A stretch of DNA of 64,000 nucleotides from Hymenolepis diminuta (lineage: Eukaryota; Platyhelminthes; Cestoda; Cyclophyllidea; Hymenolepididae), in NCBI GenBank assembly GCA_900708905.1, contig CAADRB010000012.1, forward strand, positions 2,905,394 through 2,969,393. Direction: 5' to 3'. The notes beneath the pieces are model-generated. The model was not told the DNA's origin. It was given only the letters and a program-made list of their open reading frames with translations, and did not search any database. A program made the position numbers and the translations under genes. How positions within the stretch are numbered: the first letter of the stretch is position 1; every line of letters begins with the position of its first letter. Of this stretch, positions 13,301-25,944 are shown in pieces.

Positions 13301-16300
13301 ACAAATAGTTCACATTTCTGAAGGCAGAGGATGGGACGTTTCATGATTTGCATAAAGTCAAAACACTGATTTGCAAAAAAAGGTTTATGAATAATACAAG
13401 ATCTGTAGTGCTAATTTTGGTGAATTTGTATTAGGGTCAAATCCCAACTTACGACAACTAACGGCTATGACGTCTGGAATCAATCCAAAATATGCACGAT
13501 TTCGTTCACCGACACTCAATGGCATTTTTACCCTCCAAATCTTAATAACGCCAATAACGCATATTTATCAAACTCATCGAAAGGGGAAAGAGTTCCAATA
13601 ATTATTTTCGACAGAAGAGAATCATCCTAAAGCCTTGCCTATTGTGTGCACGTGAACTATTGGCAACTGTGCCACAATGGCGAAGAACTTACTAAGCTAA
13701 ACAATTTAAGATTATTCTATTAAAATCGTTTCAAGTCTTTTAGAAGGTAGAGGGTAGTATTAGAAATGGTACTTGGCATAAAAACTTATTAGTAAGAGGT
13801 AAAAAGAACGGTCGGGTTCAAATGAGGATATAGGAATGACGAAATTGATGGCAAAGATTGGGAGAGGTTATTGGGCATATTAAATAAAATAAGAGAGCAT
13901 TATGTGAGAAATCACGGGAACCACCCAAATAATGAGATACAAAGTTGAATAAGTTATAGTACCTTTATTTGTTCCTAAAACAAGAAAAAACTTCTTTTAA
14001 GCGCAAAGATGTCAGTTTCTAAAATTTCATTTATTGAAAAACATAAGTAAAATTTAGCTTCTACCATGAGAAAAAATTAAAATTTTGAGGTTAATTTTTA
14101 TTGTTTCTTCGCACATGTAAACAATACGAAAATTAATTCCATCACGTAATTGTCATCTTTAATGGAAGAATTTCAGAGAGTTACAAAAAATTTCTTAGTG
14201 TCCGAGGGGTTAATTTGAAACAACCGTCGCTCTTAGGCAATAACTTCTTCAATTAATAAGACTCACCTGTAAAGGTATGCCTTACTGGTATTCGATTAAA
14301 ATTACGTAAAAAACCCCTATACAGACTCACGAATGTGCCCACTAAATAGATATTTCCAGTCTCGTTCCGACTATATCAGGCGATTTGGAACATATCATCA
14401 AGCAGTTAATAGGGTGACCCTTAGCTAACCGTAGACAACTTATTTTGAATTAGCAATTCTGTAAATATCAAACTTAAACGGATTAGACTCATAATCTTTG
14501 ATATAAACTGCTGCATACAAAAAACTTTATCTGTCTAGCTGACGAGTTTAATCTTCTAACCAGGCCCCACTTTTCTCGCTGAAGAAATGGAGGAAGGGAG
14601 ACTTAACGCAATCCACAATACAAGGCTTCTTTTAGACCGAGAAGAAGCGGAAATGCTATTGTCAAGGTAGCCATTTTCATACAATGCTGGGGAGTTTATT
14701 TGAAACACTTTCTGATTGTGCTAAGAATTTTGTAGGAATTCTTAACGTTAAATAATTTAAATTTACTATAAGTTTGTTTCAGGTAAAGCACGCAGAAATT
14801 TGAACATCCCAACACATTTTAGGCCTTCTGATTGCCAATATTTAGCAGTAACTAATGGAAGCATTTACAATAAGCTATTCTGCCTAGTAGCTATTTTCAT
14901 AAGCAATTTGTGTTAAGATTCCCAAGCAAGTTTAACAAAGTATGTAAATGATAGGGGACAAGCCTTGAAATAAAATACAAATATTAAGCTATGTCAACAG
15001 TGGCATAATTTTAGCGGCCCAATGGATGCACGGTTGCACAAACTCAGAAGAAGGGATAAGGCCTCTGAAGACGGTTTCCAATTCACATTATTAAGAAATT
15101 AAAAGCCTTAAATTCAGGGGGTTGATCGGCTATTTAATTAGCCAGTAATTTGGCAGCGGGCGAACATTGGTCTCAGTTACGGATAGAGAAGAACAGAGGG
15201 TCGCAAATATTCAATTTTCTTGGCATCAAAAAATATGGAGAATATTTCACAGAGGGTAATAACACTGACCTAAATAATCACCAAATCAGTGGACAACGAA
15301 TTATTAAAAGACTAAATAAGTAAACTGATTCATTTAAACATTCATGTCATTCAGCTTCCAATGAAAGAATATCTAAAATAGCTCACCTTATATCAAAATG
15401 AGTATCAAGACAGTATTTTCCGAAAATAAACAGGGCATATTTAATTTTTAGAAAAGCAAAAAAATAAATTTTGTTAGGAAGGACATCAGGCAATTCAAGT
15501 AAGTACAATCGTTTATTAAAGGAAAAAGGCGGAAAAAATATATCATAAAAAGTCAATAGCAAAAATCCCTTTTAAATCTACGAAATGTGTTCGCTAAAAT
15601 TTCACCTTTACATTGTTCAAACTAATAAAATACTGATATAATTTTATACAAAATATGGATGTTTTAGACACGAGACCGAAATATCCTCTGATACTGCAGC
15701 GAATCCTCATCAAAAGTATGGAATGTTCTTTTTAAAATCTCTCTTGATTTTGAGTTTAGGTAATATAAAAATAAGCTTAGCACACTTATACGATTTCCCA
15801 TAACACAAAAGGGAAGAACATTTCGTTTTTGTAGTGAAATAACATTCCACGATTTCCTCTCTGTTCGAAAGACACTAGACTAACCCTACCACCTCCAAGC
15901 AAGTACACGGGAACGCAAAATTTTCACCAGAAAATACAAATTAGAAGTCATTGAAATGCAGAATTTACTAAAATCAATGTTTCACTTTAAGGATAACTAT
16001 TTTTCATTTTTTATTACTTCTAGTGCATTTCAGTAAATCACCATTTCCTATACTGCTCTATGAGTCAATTATATTAAAATTTAACATCCAATGGACTTAA
16101 ATTAGACCAGGCGGGCGCTTCAAGAGAGGAGTATACCTTAGGGAATAAGTTAACTAAATGAAATTGGGAGCATACATTAGGGATCACTCAATAGCTTGCA
16201 AAATTCGATTAAATTAAAGGGATTCACAAATTAACAAACAAGCTTTAAGAGGTAATAAAACAACGAAAGAAGGCGAAATGCAAATAAAAAGGGATGAACA

Positions 16301-16630
16301 CATAACTTTTAATTGTTCGGCAAACATTCCTCAATATTACCTTAAATGTGTTTTGATGCAACAAGACACAGCCTAATTAATACGCGTAAATTCAGTTATT
16401 CTGATAGGGACTAATTCATTTACACCGATAGCGGTTAGACCAGCTGTCAACTATCTGATTTCAGATATCTAGTGGTGATTGAACCTTGTACTTCCAACTG
16501 CCAAATCAAGTCCCCCAACTACGGTAAATAGTCCAAACTCGTCTTCCCTTTCACATCTTTCAGTCTGGATGGAGTGCTGGCACTAATGCGGTCAACGGCG
16601 TCGATGAGGGAAAGTCAAAATCAAGCTTAA
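4397..16630 (+). CDS. Small charged, probably helical protein (three-exon model), unrecognised
   Basis: The exons are 4397-4454, 14564-14666 and 16564-16630, separated by introns of about 10.1 and 1.9 kb. The phases match at both joins (1 then 2), and the spliced frame is open for 75 codons to a TAA. Exon 1 begins MPSIMRDLWNKHLQRLYFD; exon 2 is Glu/Leu rich (LAEEMEEGRLNAIHNTRLLL, then LDREEAEMLL), which suggests an amphipathic helix; exon 3 gives LDGVLALMRSTASMRESQNQ. The acceptors are good: TTCTAACCAG for exon 2 and CACATCTTTCAG for exon 3. The donors are GACA|GTAAAC and CAAG|GTAGCC. An AATAAA lies at 16979-16984. I do not recognise the family. Size and helix suggest a subunit of a larger complex, but that is a guess. 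Exon 1 unspliced is also open for 40 codons. Extra in-phase exons in the long first intron are possible. Confidence 0.5.
6050..6065. repeat. GC/CA dinucleotide tract
   Basis: A short alternating GC run followed by ACACA, in an otherwise AT-rich setting. Simple repeat. Confidence 0.75.
11064..11069. other. Assembly gap (6 N)
   Basis: Six undetermined bases between a run of C and a run of A. The true gap length is unknown, and sequence could be missing from the intron it lies in. Confidence 0.98.
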
Positions 16631-17391
16631 CCACTCGAATTTCGATAAAAGTATTACATAAAAAATTTAACACAATAGCAATTGATTTGAATGAAGAAAT
16701 AATATTTATCGTTTAGATTGAAGACACTATTTTTCACAGATCTACTTGCTTTTAACACCGAATTCAGAATGTAGCAAATATTTGAAAACGAAAGGTCCAA
16801 CAGAAACCCCGCAAAACCACAAGGAATGAAGCTTTAAAGAATAGAAACCGAGTTCTTCCAATTCGTCTGTTTAGTTTGAAAGTTATATACTCCTTGTACA
16901 AATCGTGTCTTTGAAAAGATCTTTGTTCAAGTGGCCAAGTATTAAATATCATATAAACAATTACCAAACTAACTATAAAATAAACTACTCAATGAAAAAC
17001 CGAAGCATTTATTCATTAATCTATATTTCCGCCATCATCTCTCTGTTTTAATGAAGCCAAATCACGCACATACCACCCATATTATTCGTATTAGTGAGCG
17101 ACAAAACACCAGCTGAAATGTAGCAAATTTCACAGCAAACAAAATGGAGGCAAATTAACATACTTATCAATGGGTTTTCGGTCAATTGGTTCATCGGTAG
17201 ATAGATTATAAATATAACTTGACGATTTTCAACTGATCAACTGCCGATATTATACTGACTCAACACGTCAATATAATAAACACGTCAAAAATTGGAAATT
17301 TTAAGACATCGAAGATGTAATAAAATCACAAATCCGCATTAAAATAAGGTATAAAAGGGACATTTAAAAGTTGACCGATAAGGATTGCGTC
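16631..17391. other. Convergent intergenic region
   Basis: This lies between the stop of the small plus-strand gene and the stop of the minus-strand basigin gene. It holds AATAAA on the plus strand at 16979-16984 and on the minus strand (TTTATT at 17008-17013), which suits overlapping 3' ends of two converging genes. No further gene is seen. Confidence 0.5.
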
Positions 17392-20300
17392 CTACCTATG
17401 GTGAGACTTGGTGTCTCCGGAAGGTGAAACGGGTGTAGCGAGAAGGGAGTCGTTTTGAGCGATTGCCTTCGTTTTGGCTGCCTTGTGACGCTCGTAAAGG
17501 ATGATGGTGATCAGGAGAATTATCAATTCGGCCAGAATTCCAATGAATGGCCAGAGGGCGGCGAAGCGGCCTTAAAGTAAGCATACAGTTGGTCGGTTAA
17601 ATATGGTTTGTTCACGAATTCTATACTATTAATATTAATGACACTGTAAGTAGCACCTGAAATATCAAAACAGGTCGTGTTTCAGATAAAAGAAGCAAAG
17701 GCATTCACGATTCGAACAAGAACAGAAAGATCTTTACTTCGGCTTTGCACAGCCATAGGTAGCTTGTAACAGTAGAGAAATTAGACTATGTGGTTGCAAA
17801 AAATGTTCAGTCATTTGTTCTTTTTTTTTTCGCCGATCGAAAATGTAGGTTTTTCAAAAGGAAATTAGTTCCAATAAATTATGAGGGGTTAGAATAATGG
17901 CAAAAGTACGCTTTAAAAGGAAAGCATTTAAATAAATTGAATTGATTTGCAAATTAGGCACAATGGCGGCGCTTTGTCCTACTTCCGGAGAAAACAACTT
18001 TCTGTTTCTTTGATATCACAACACAACAGGTCGGATAATCATTGAGAATTTTCCATGCGTAAAGTTAACGAGAAAAATGGGAAGCAAACAGACAATCCGA
18101 TTTGAGAATCGGCTGACCTCTCTAGAGAAATTAGAACGTGATCGTGCCCTAAATAAAAGACATAAAAACAGACCAATGAGAACAGTAAACAAATGGGTTC
18201 AACGAAAGAATTTTCACTTCACTCTCCTTAGGAAATTTACGTCGAGCAATAACTGATATGTCGATCAAATTGACCTATACATTGAAAATATTCAAGAATT
18301 TACCACACTAAATGTATCAGATCAAACTGCAAATGCTCGTGGAAAATGGATCTGAGAGCTTTATTGGTCATTTTAGATGAACATCAAAAATGAATCCCCT
18401 CTTGAACTACGGGAATAACATCGAATGGAAATACTAAAATGTAACATTTAAAAAATCTATTCAAAAACAGACACAATCTGTAACATGATATTGTGTGTAA
18501 GCACCTGTGAAATACACACAACCTTATCATTCTATATTCATAGTTTGTACTCGAGGGCTCTTGTTAACATATGAGATAGCTGCTCATAAACGAATATATT
18601 CACATATGAAAAAATAACTCACATAAACGCATGTTTCAGCTTGATTTCGTTTGCTGTTGATGAGACCAGGAACTGACCCATATGCAACTAACATAATGTT
18701 TAAGCCGATCAATTAAATGCAACTCAAACTAAGGAAAAAAACACGGGTAAATGCCTGAGACTGCATAAATCTCAAATAAAGAAGAGGAAAGAAAAGCCTT
18801 CTGAAATATTACTTTCACCTCGACCTTGAGAAGAAAAAAATGAATTAAAGCAGTAAGGTCGACTATTCTAATTAACCACCTCATATCGTGGTTTCTCAGT
18901 AAACCATGGGACAAATCCTGAAATTTGAACTCCGTAACGTGAAGCAGTGAAATAACCATTAAGTAAATACTGCTCAACCCGAATCCAATAAATCAAGTGT
19001 ATTAATACTCTTTGATACCATAGATAAGTTAATAACCCTTGTTCGATTCTCTTACCTCTATCCCTTATTGGACTTCATTGGTATATGATTCACAGACCAC
19101 GAAACTGATACTTATAGGTCCAAATCCAATGAAAAGGATTATTAGAGCTGATAAAGAGAAGAGCAGTCGAATACCCGTTTCTAGTCCGTTCCCAAAATGT
19201 TGCCCCTTTAGTAGATGAATTCATTGTCATCTTGATATATGCTTCCCAAATGTCAGGCTTAAATAACGAGAAATGACACTAAATCTTATTAGTAGAACTC
19301 CTTCCTCTTACAAATTTAATGATCTTTCAAAAGGTTAACAGGATATGACAGTATTTTCCAAATCAAGACACCGAGGATTGAGCAAGGGGAGGGGAGGTAA
19401 ACATGGAATTTGCATCACCACGGAAAGAGTGAAATAGCTTGCTCATACTGCCACTTACAACTCCAATTTGGTTAGTCAAATGAAAATCTCACTCGAGCAA
19501 ATAATTTATACACAACGACCAACCCAAACCGGAGCGTATAAAAAAGGACAAAAAGTCGCATGCAACAAGCGCTCACACAAGTTCTAGAATGTACTGACCT
19601 CACAGAACACGTATCTTAGGCCAACACTGCCGCGTGAATTAATGTTTTAGAGGAATCCTAGCGGTAGAGCAGAGCAGAACGAAAGAACACTAACGTACAT
19701 GAATGGGAGAGAGAAAAAGGATGCATGTAGTAGTAAGTAAACAAAGACCACAATTTGCATTTTTATGAGCAGAGATGAGTGATTCATCTATGTGCGTGCA
19801 AGAGACGAAGTAAGGGTGATAATAAACAGAAGAACCAACTTGACATCCTTCTTTATGAAGTGCTATTCTCACCACTGGCCTAATAAACATACCCAAAGAT
19901 AAAAAGTAAATGATCTTTCACAGAACAGATCTGAAGAGTAACACACTTTAGAATACAAACGGCATTTTTTGAAACCCGAAATCTATCTGTCGCATAACGA
20001 ACTCCGGGTTTTAAAATCGTAGTTTAATTGAGATTATGTAGGAATTCAAAATCTTTGCAAAAATAATAATAGCGACTAGTAGATACACTGAGTAGAGAAT
20101 ATTTGATGCTCATATTGCATTCTTTTCTTATATTTCCTCAAAAACACATCAAGGAGGGTAAAAATAAAAAAAAAACAAGAAAACAGCCATGACATTATAC
20201 AGATGAAACATCAAATATGGTATTAAAAAATTCTCCGATCGACGTTTTTACACTGACAAATTCGGAAGAATGACCAATTCGGAAGATTAAAAAAGTACTT

Positions 20301-23300
20301 TCATTTGCCATCCAACAGGGACACGCTATGCCTTAGAGTATTTAAGAACAAAGCCAGAACAAAATATAAGGATTTTGAAGACTAAGGAACTTAACCGACA
20401 ATGTTAAACTGAGAATTTCAGAAGTTTGAATCTCTTTACGGGAGAGTAACTAGATATTTTGTCATCTCGTTTCCTAATACTGCAAACTAAGCGCAAGAAA
20501 CAAAAGCTGGTGTAAAGTATTCGCAGGGACATAGGCGAAACTTCGGAAACTACCTCAAATCACGTAAATCGAATCCAAGATATTATTGGGAAGGTTTCAT
20601 TCTTGACTCCTTGCAACAGTTGAAGTGGAGAATAATGTCAATTTCTGTCAGTTACATGAACGGCTTTAAACATTCTTTTCAGTACTTTAATGGAGAAAAT
20701 AAAAACTGTTCTCTCACTAAAAATAATTGATCAAAATTAGACTATCACTTTATTGTTCTATCTTTTTCCCTTTTAAAGAAAAAGACTGTTACTGTAAATA
20801 GAGAAAAAAATAAGCAACAACACCATCATTTTCAGTTCTAAGAGTCCTAAACATTTGTTAAAATCGAAAGACCCCCTTTCACGAATAGTTATACATGAGT
20901 AATAAATAAACCAAAGAGTTGAAGGTGGAGCGAGTGATACGTCTGGACCGAGTAGAAAAAAATGGAAAGTAAAATAAAAAGGCAATAAACTAAAAAGATC
21001 TAATGTCATTCTTTACGATGCCGAATTTCAAAAGAGGAATGACGAATCTATTTACCTTAAATTTATAAAAACCGGAAGTGGGCAATTAAGTATTCAATTA
21101 CACCCCTGGAATGCTTTTAGAAAACTATTCACGAATCAGACTGCGCTTCTTTCCGTCCATTTCCAGAGAATTTCTATCAATAAAAATAACCCTTGACACG
21201 GGTTAATACATGACTAGCTGCCAAGAGACAAATGAACTTAGCAACGGATCGACGTCCAGATTCTTCCCTTCCTTTTTAGCAGAAAAAGTCCTTTCTCACA
21301 GAAACAAAATCCTCCTGCCCATTTTCTGGTATTTGGGGAAACGAAGTACTCTTTGACAGAAATTAATGTTTCACTAGTTATTTTTGGGAGATGAATCGTT
21401 TTTTAGCTTAAATTAATTTCAACGTTTACAAACTTTTGAGGAGTTTAATCGCTCCAGATTCTACATACCTCAGATAATTGGTAAAGTATGATTGTTCTTC
21501 ATGATAACCTTAATCGATTTTCCAGATTTACAAATTTAAGTCATTGCTTTCAGATAAGAAAGCAATTTCTGACGATTCTCATACTAATCCAGGAGAAGTA
21601 TAACTCGAAATTTCGATTATCTCCGTAAGCATTATTACAGTGGAACAAATTATACCGCTAAGATATTATTTTAAGAGGTCATAAACAGTCAATTTGTGTT
21701 AAACACATGATCCACAACAATAACACATCAACTATAAATGTTCTTATACATAAATTTTGAACTTTTGCTCATCTAAACTAAAAGGGGCTATTGAGAACCC
21801 AAACAAAATTACATTTTAAGCGTGTATAACCTTTTCCCTCAAGAATAAAGAAATTTTGACTATTCTCCATTTAATCATATCACGTGACTTCCGATCTAAG
21901 CATAAAATGTAGGCTTAATGAATCCGCCACTTAGTAGTAATAGTAGCTACTTGAATATGCACCACCAGTAGCAGTATGGGTATGAGGGATAGAATACGCT
22001 GAGAAGAAGTGAACAGATAGTGTGGAATACGGCCACATAATCAATTCGAAGATGACGATGACTACGACTCTTGCTACTGCTAAAAATAATCCCAGCCAAT
22101 TAGCACAGCATTTTGGTTTGGGAGAAGGGACAAAACTACCACTGCCAGTACTCACTCTTGATTTTTACTTCCGCAACGGAAGAATCGAAGAGACCATCTA
22201 CGACCGTGGTGTTGCAAATGTAAGATCCTGTGTCGCTCATTTTCACCTCTTTGAAGACTAGAGTATCACCCTCGATGTGTGTTGTTTCAGTGTTCTGAAA
22301 AAAGAAACCATTTTAATTCATAATTAGGCAATTTCATTAATTTGCGCGTTGCATATTAATAATGAACATTAGATCTAAGAGTAGTTATTATTCTATCGTA
22401 ACTTCTTAGTTGAATAAATAGCTTCAATACTCATCTAGGTTAGATGGCAGCCTCATGGAGTCCTCCTGGTGAAAAATTCTAATTCCGCATCCATTTTATT
22501 AACTAGCCTTAACCTGTGACCTCTAACTTCGCAAACTAGCATAATTACTGCTCGCCATGCTTTCAAATACTCATATTGAGCATCTGATGATAAAATCGCA
22601 TTGTGTTACCGATTTTGACTAGTTTCAACCACCACTGACAGTTACAACTTTTTTAAAATGTGTGCTGATAACTGATTTTGCGATATGCATATCAACCGCT
22701 CTGGCATCAGCGAACAATTGTTACAGACGATAATGCTACTATTAAAGCCTTTTATATGGAAAAGGAGTAAGAGAGACTAAAAAATAGGGAGATCTTGCAT
22801 ACAGTTGCACGAATAAGGGTCATTTCATTGCCAGATCCATCAACACGGAACCATGTGATTCGATCGGGATAGGGTATACTTGCGCTCTTACAGACAACCT
22901 TCAACTCATAGCCCTCTGTTGAACGGAATGACTCGATGAAACGTTGAACCAGTGGTGGTGCTAAAGAGCAGATAAAACATGATATGATATTTATTGATAG
23001 GACGAGGAAATGTGATATAATTAACAATGTAAATGAATTTTCAAAAAAGATATTAGAGACTGCTCCACTCATCCAACCAGTATACTTCATATTAACTATT
23101 AATAATCCAAAAGTTAAACGCTTCAGCATTTGTCTATTCAAAGTACCCTATTATTTTAACCCACAAAACTGCAATTTCTCATTGCGGAAAAGCAACTGAG
23201 GTAGAACAATGGAAAATTCTATTATGGAATGAAGGAAAAGGGATCGAAGAAATATTGAGGATAGTTATGATATCAAACATAGTCTTACTTCATTTGATTT

Positions 23301-25944
23301 TTAGATTCCGTCTGTATAATATTTATTTAATGGTAGATTAATGCTCTGCTCATCAAAATTCAAATCTCAGGATTACTGAACGAACTCTCACCCACAATGT
23401 TCAGTGCTTATTGACTGCCGAGAAAGCAAGATAACCTTATATTAACTTAGCTTGTCAGAGTTCAGTTAAAGTTTTCTCTGGTGCTTAACATGAAAATCCC
23501 GAATATACCTATTTTAAATGACTAAACACAAATTGCAAATGCTGTTTAAATAAATCAAATGGGCAGGGAAATTAATCTCAGTAATTTGTAATAGTTAATC
23601 AAGTTTAGTTTAAGCTGGTGGATATTTCGGTGAGATTTTGCAGAGACGAGAGATTATCAGATAAGGCTGAGATATTTTCAGTCATCGGAAGGGGCGAGAG
23701 GGCAGGCAGGTTAATCCAATTTTCAGGATATTAAATACAGTAGAGCTAAAAATAGATGATTTATGCACCAGACTCTACGTGTAAATTTGGAATCATGATA
23801 ATGCCAACTGTCTGTCTAATTATAGTTAATAAAGGTTATATTTAGGATGACCAAATGGATACAAAGATTTAATGTTTTTATATAAAGAAAGAAGGGACGA
23901 AATTAAGGGCTATAGGTCTTTTAACCTTAAGTAAAACAGTGAATGAATAGAAGCAGCTAATAGTGTTAATAAGGATAGTTATCATATCTGAAAATACAAT
24001 ACAGAAAAACGAATTTTGTAAGAGTATGTATAATCAAATCATTTTTAAATGAAAGCGTACTTGGAAAAATTTTGTGAGGCATTATTATACCAACAGATAA
24101 TAAGCACTCGAAATATAAATACAATGTTATTAATTTAGTATTTAGAAGAAATTCGAGATTAGAGGTCGGAAATAAATCGACAGTACAAAAGCAGGACAAT
24201 AACGGAAATTACTCCCAATGAGTACAATAAGGCTTGTGCATGGTGGAGGAATACTGACAAAAACCTGTAAGATATTACACAGGAAAAAATAACAAGATAA
24301 ATGAACGCCTAGAGAGTAGATTTAAATCTAATCTTCTAGATTGCTAGGGAAGAGATTATACTGTGTTGGTAGGCAAAACGGCAACGCTAAGGTCGATTCG
24401 GTTATGACTGTGAAAAAAATTTAACGACAGGTAAGATCTCCGACATCACGTAATATAAGGTCGAATTTCCGGACAAAAAGTAGCAGCATATTATTTGAAA
24501 ACTGCAAATCCAACTTCCCTCTACAATGTGCATGAATTTCATCGCTTGATACACTATTACAAATACTTTTTCATAGAGTTGATATGATGCATATAAACAG
24601 TTTTTGCAGCTGAATAAAACAAATTACTGAATTAAATGTATCATTTCATTGGCGAAACATTTACGTAACATGTTGTTATGTAACCAGGAGTTTGAATAGG
24701 AATCGATGATTAAAAATATTTGTCTACAAGTCAATAGAGGGGTGGCAGAATGCCTGTTACTTAATCTTCCTACTACTATAAGTGAAAAAACTGCTTTTTT
24801 ATAAATAGACAAATGAAAAGAACTTGGAGCGTTCCAACATTTCGACAGCTGGATATACATAAGTTATGTGGAGTGAAATACGTAACCCATTTATGTTTAT
24901 AAACAGATACAATTCCTATCGCATACTTCAAGTAACCCATCAGAGCTGATTCCTACAAAAAGAATTGAAAGTATGATAGACAAAATTATTACATTAATTT
25001 TCAAATTTGTTCACACTATCTCAACTTGAAATCCTAAAAGAAAAAATCATTGCTGATCTTCTTTACCTCTACGTTTTCTGAAAAAAAAACGAACATAATA
25101 ACTTCGAGCCGAAAACCCCAATAAAATGTAACTTAGACAAGAGCAACGGCTTCCACGAACGATATGTGCTTCGAATATATAATGAAGAGGAATCAGAAAT
25201 TAAGTGCAAGCTGAACAGTATACATAAAATGGGGAAGAATCTCTACAACTACAATACCAATTTCGACGCTAAGACAAATGGCAACAAAATGGAACAGAAA
25301 TCATTAGAATAAAAATAGTGTGAACTTACATTCAAGTTTACAAGAATCAGATAAAACTTTATTATTTTTGCCCTCAATTTCTACTTGCCATGTGCCAATG
25401 TATTGCAATTCTATATAAGCGGTAAAAAAAAGATATAATATGATTAGCAAGAACTGAAAAAATAAAGGATTTTAACTCACTAGGCACACGAATAACTAAA
25501 ACAATGTTATCTGGTTGCCGCACCCAATAAATCGCAGATTTTACCTCATCTTGATCAACATCAACGGGTCGATCATTGAGTCTCCAGTGCAAATCATCGA
25601 TTTCAATTAACTGATCAATCGGAAAATTAATCCTGATAGGGATATTAGCATCAACAGCCAGCTTAGAGTAACGAAGGCCACTTTTTTCCACAATTTCAGA
25701 TTTAACTTTGATTTTATCTGAACATATTCTGGTTTGTGGATCTAAGTAATAAAAAATTAAAGCTTAATGTAATGAAGAAAAAGTTTAAAGTAATTGCCAT
25801 GGACTATAATGCGTATTTAATAGGAACTATAGTTGGAGGAAAAAGAATATATATATTAAAGGCAAATAAAATGAACTAAACACATAGAATACCTTGAGCT
25901 GAAATAAACGGAAGGAAAAAGGCCAAAAACACAACAGCAAACAT
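17392..25944 (-). CDS. BSG: Basigin/CD147-like two-Ig membrane glycoprotein, complete
   Basis: Six minus-strand exons join in matching phases to 289 codons: 25944-25893, 25741-25481, 25410-25330, 22960-22803, 22294-22156 and 17570-17392. Residues 1-17 form a signal peptide (MFAVVFLAFFLPFISAQ). Ig domain 1 lies at about 24-128 (C24, C128, W112 in YIGTWQVEIEG). Ig domain 2 lies at about 133-230 with C155, W168, DTGSYIC ending at C211, and an N-glycosylation site at N212. The helix ALWPFIGILAELIILLITII at about 235-254 keeps the buried Pro and Glu (E245) that mark basigin and neuroplastin. Next come YERHK and a tail of about 30 residues. Basigins chaperone monocarboxylate transporters to the plasma membrane and act in adhesion. 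Start choice: first Met before the signal peptide, preceded by AAG. The last codon is followed at once by TAG, but AG|GTAGGA could also act as a donor, so a longer tail is possible. Confidence 0.92.
17571..22155 (-). other. Basigin intron 5 (4.6 kb)
   Basis: Bounded by donor AAGA|GTGAGT and acceptor TTTAAG, phase 1. AT-rich, with no supported exon on either strand. The short ORFs around 18.7-21.0 kb lack splice context and protein-like composition. Confidence 0.75.
22961..25329 (-). other. Basigin intron 3 (2.4 kb)
   Basis: Phase-1 intron between the end of Ig domain 1 and Ig domain 2, donor GAAT|GTAAGT and acceptor GCTCTTTAG. Nothing else recognised in it. Confidence 0.75.

Larger units (their letters stand above)
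4520..14563 (+). other. Long intron or intergenic stretch without a supported gene
   Basis: About 10 kb of AT-rich sequence, taken as intron 1 of the small plus-strand gene. It contains a GC/CA tract at 6050-6065, a plus-strand open stretch at 7941-8104 behind a TTTACAG acceptor-like site, two tRNA A-box-like motifs near 9865 and 10104, and the assembly gap at 11064-11069. I see no recognisable protein domain on either strand. Confidence 0.5.

Noticed and set aside
22022..22261. 79-codon plus-strand ORF
   Set aside because: Antisense of the basigin Ig2 exon at 22156-22294; composition reflects the complementary coding strand.
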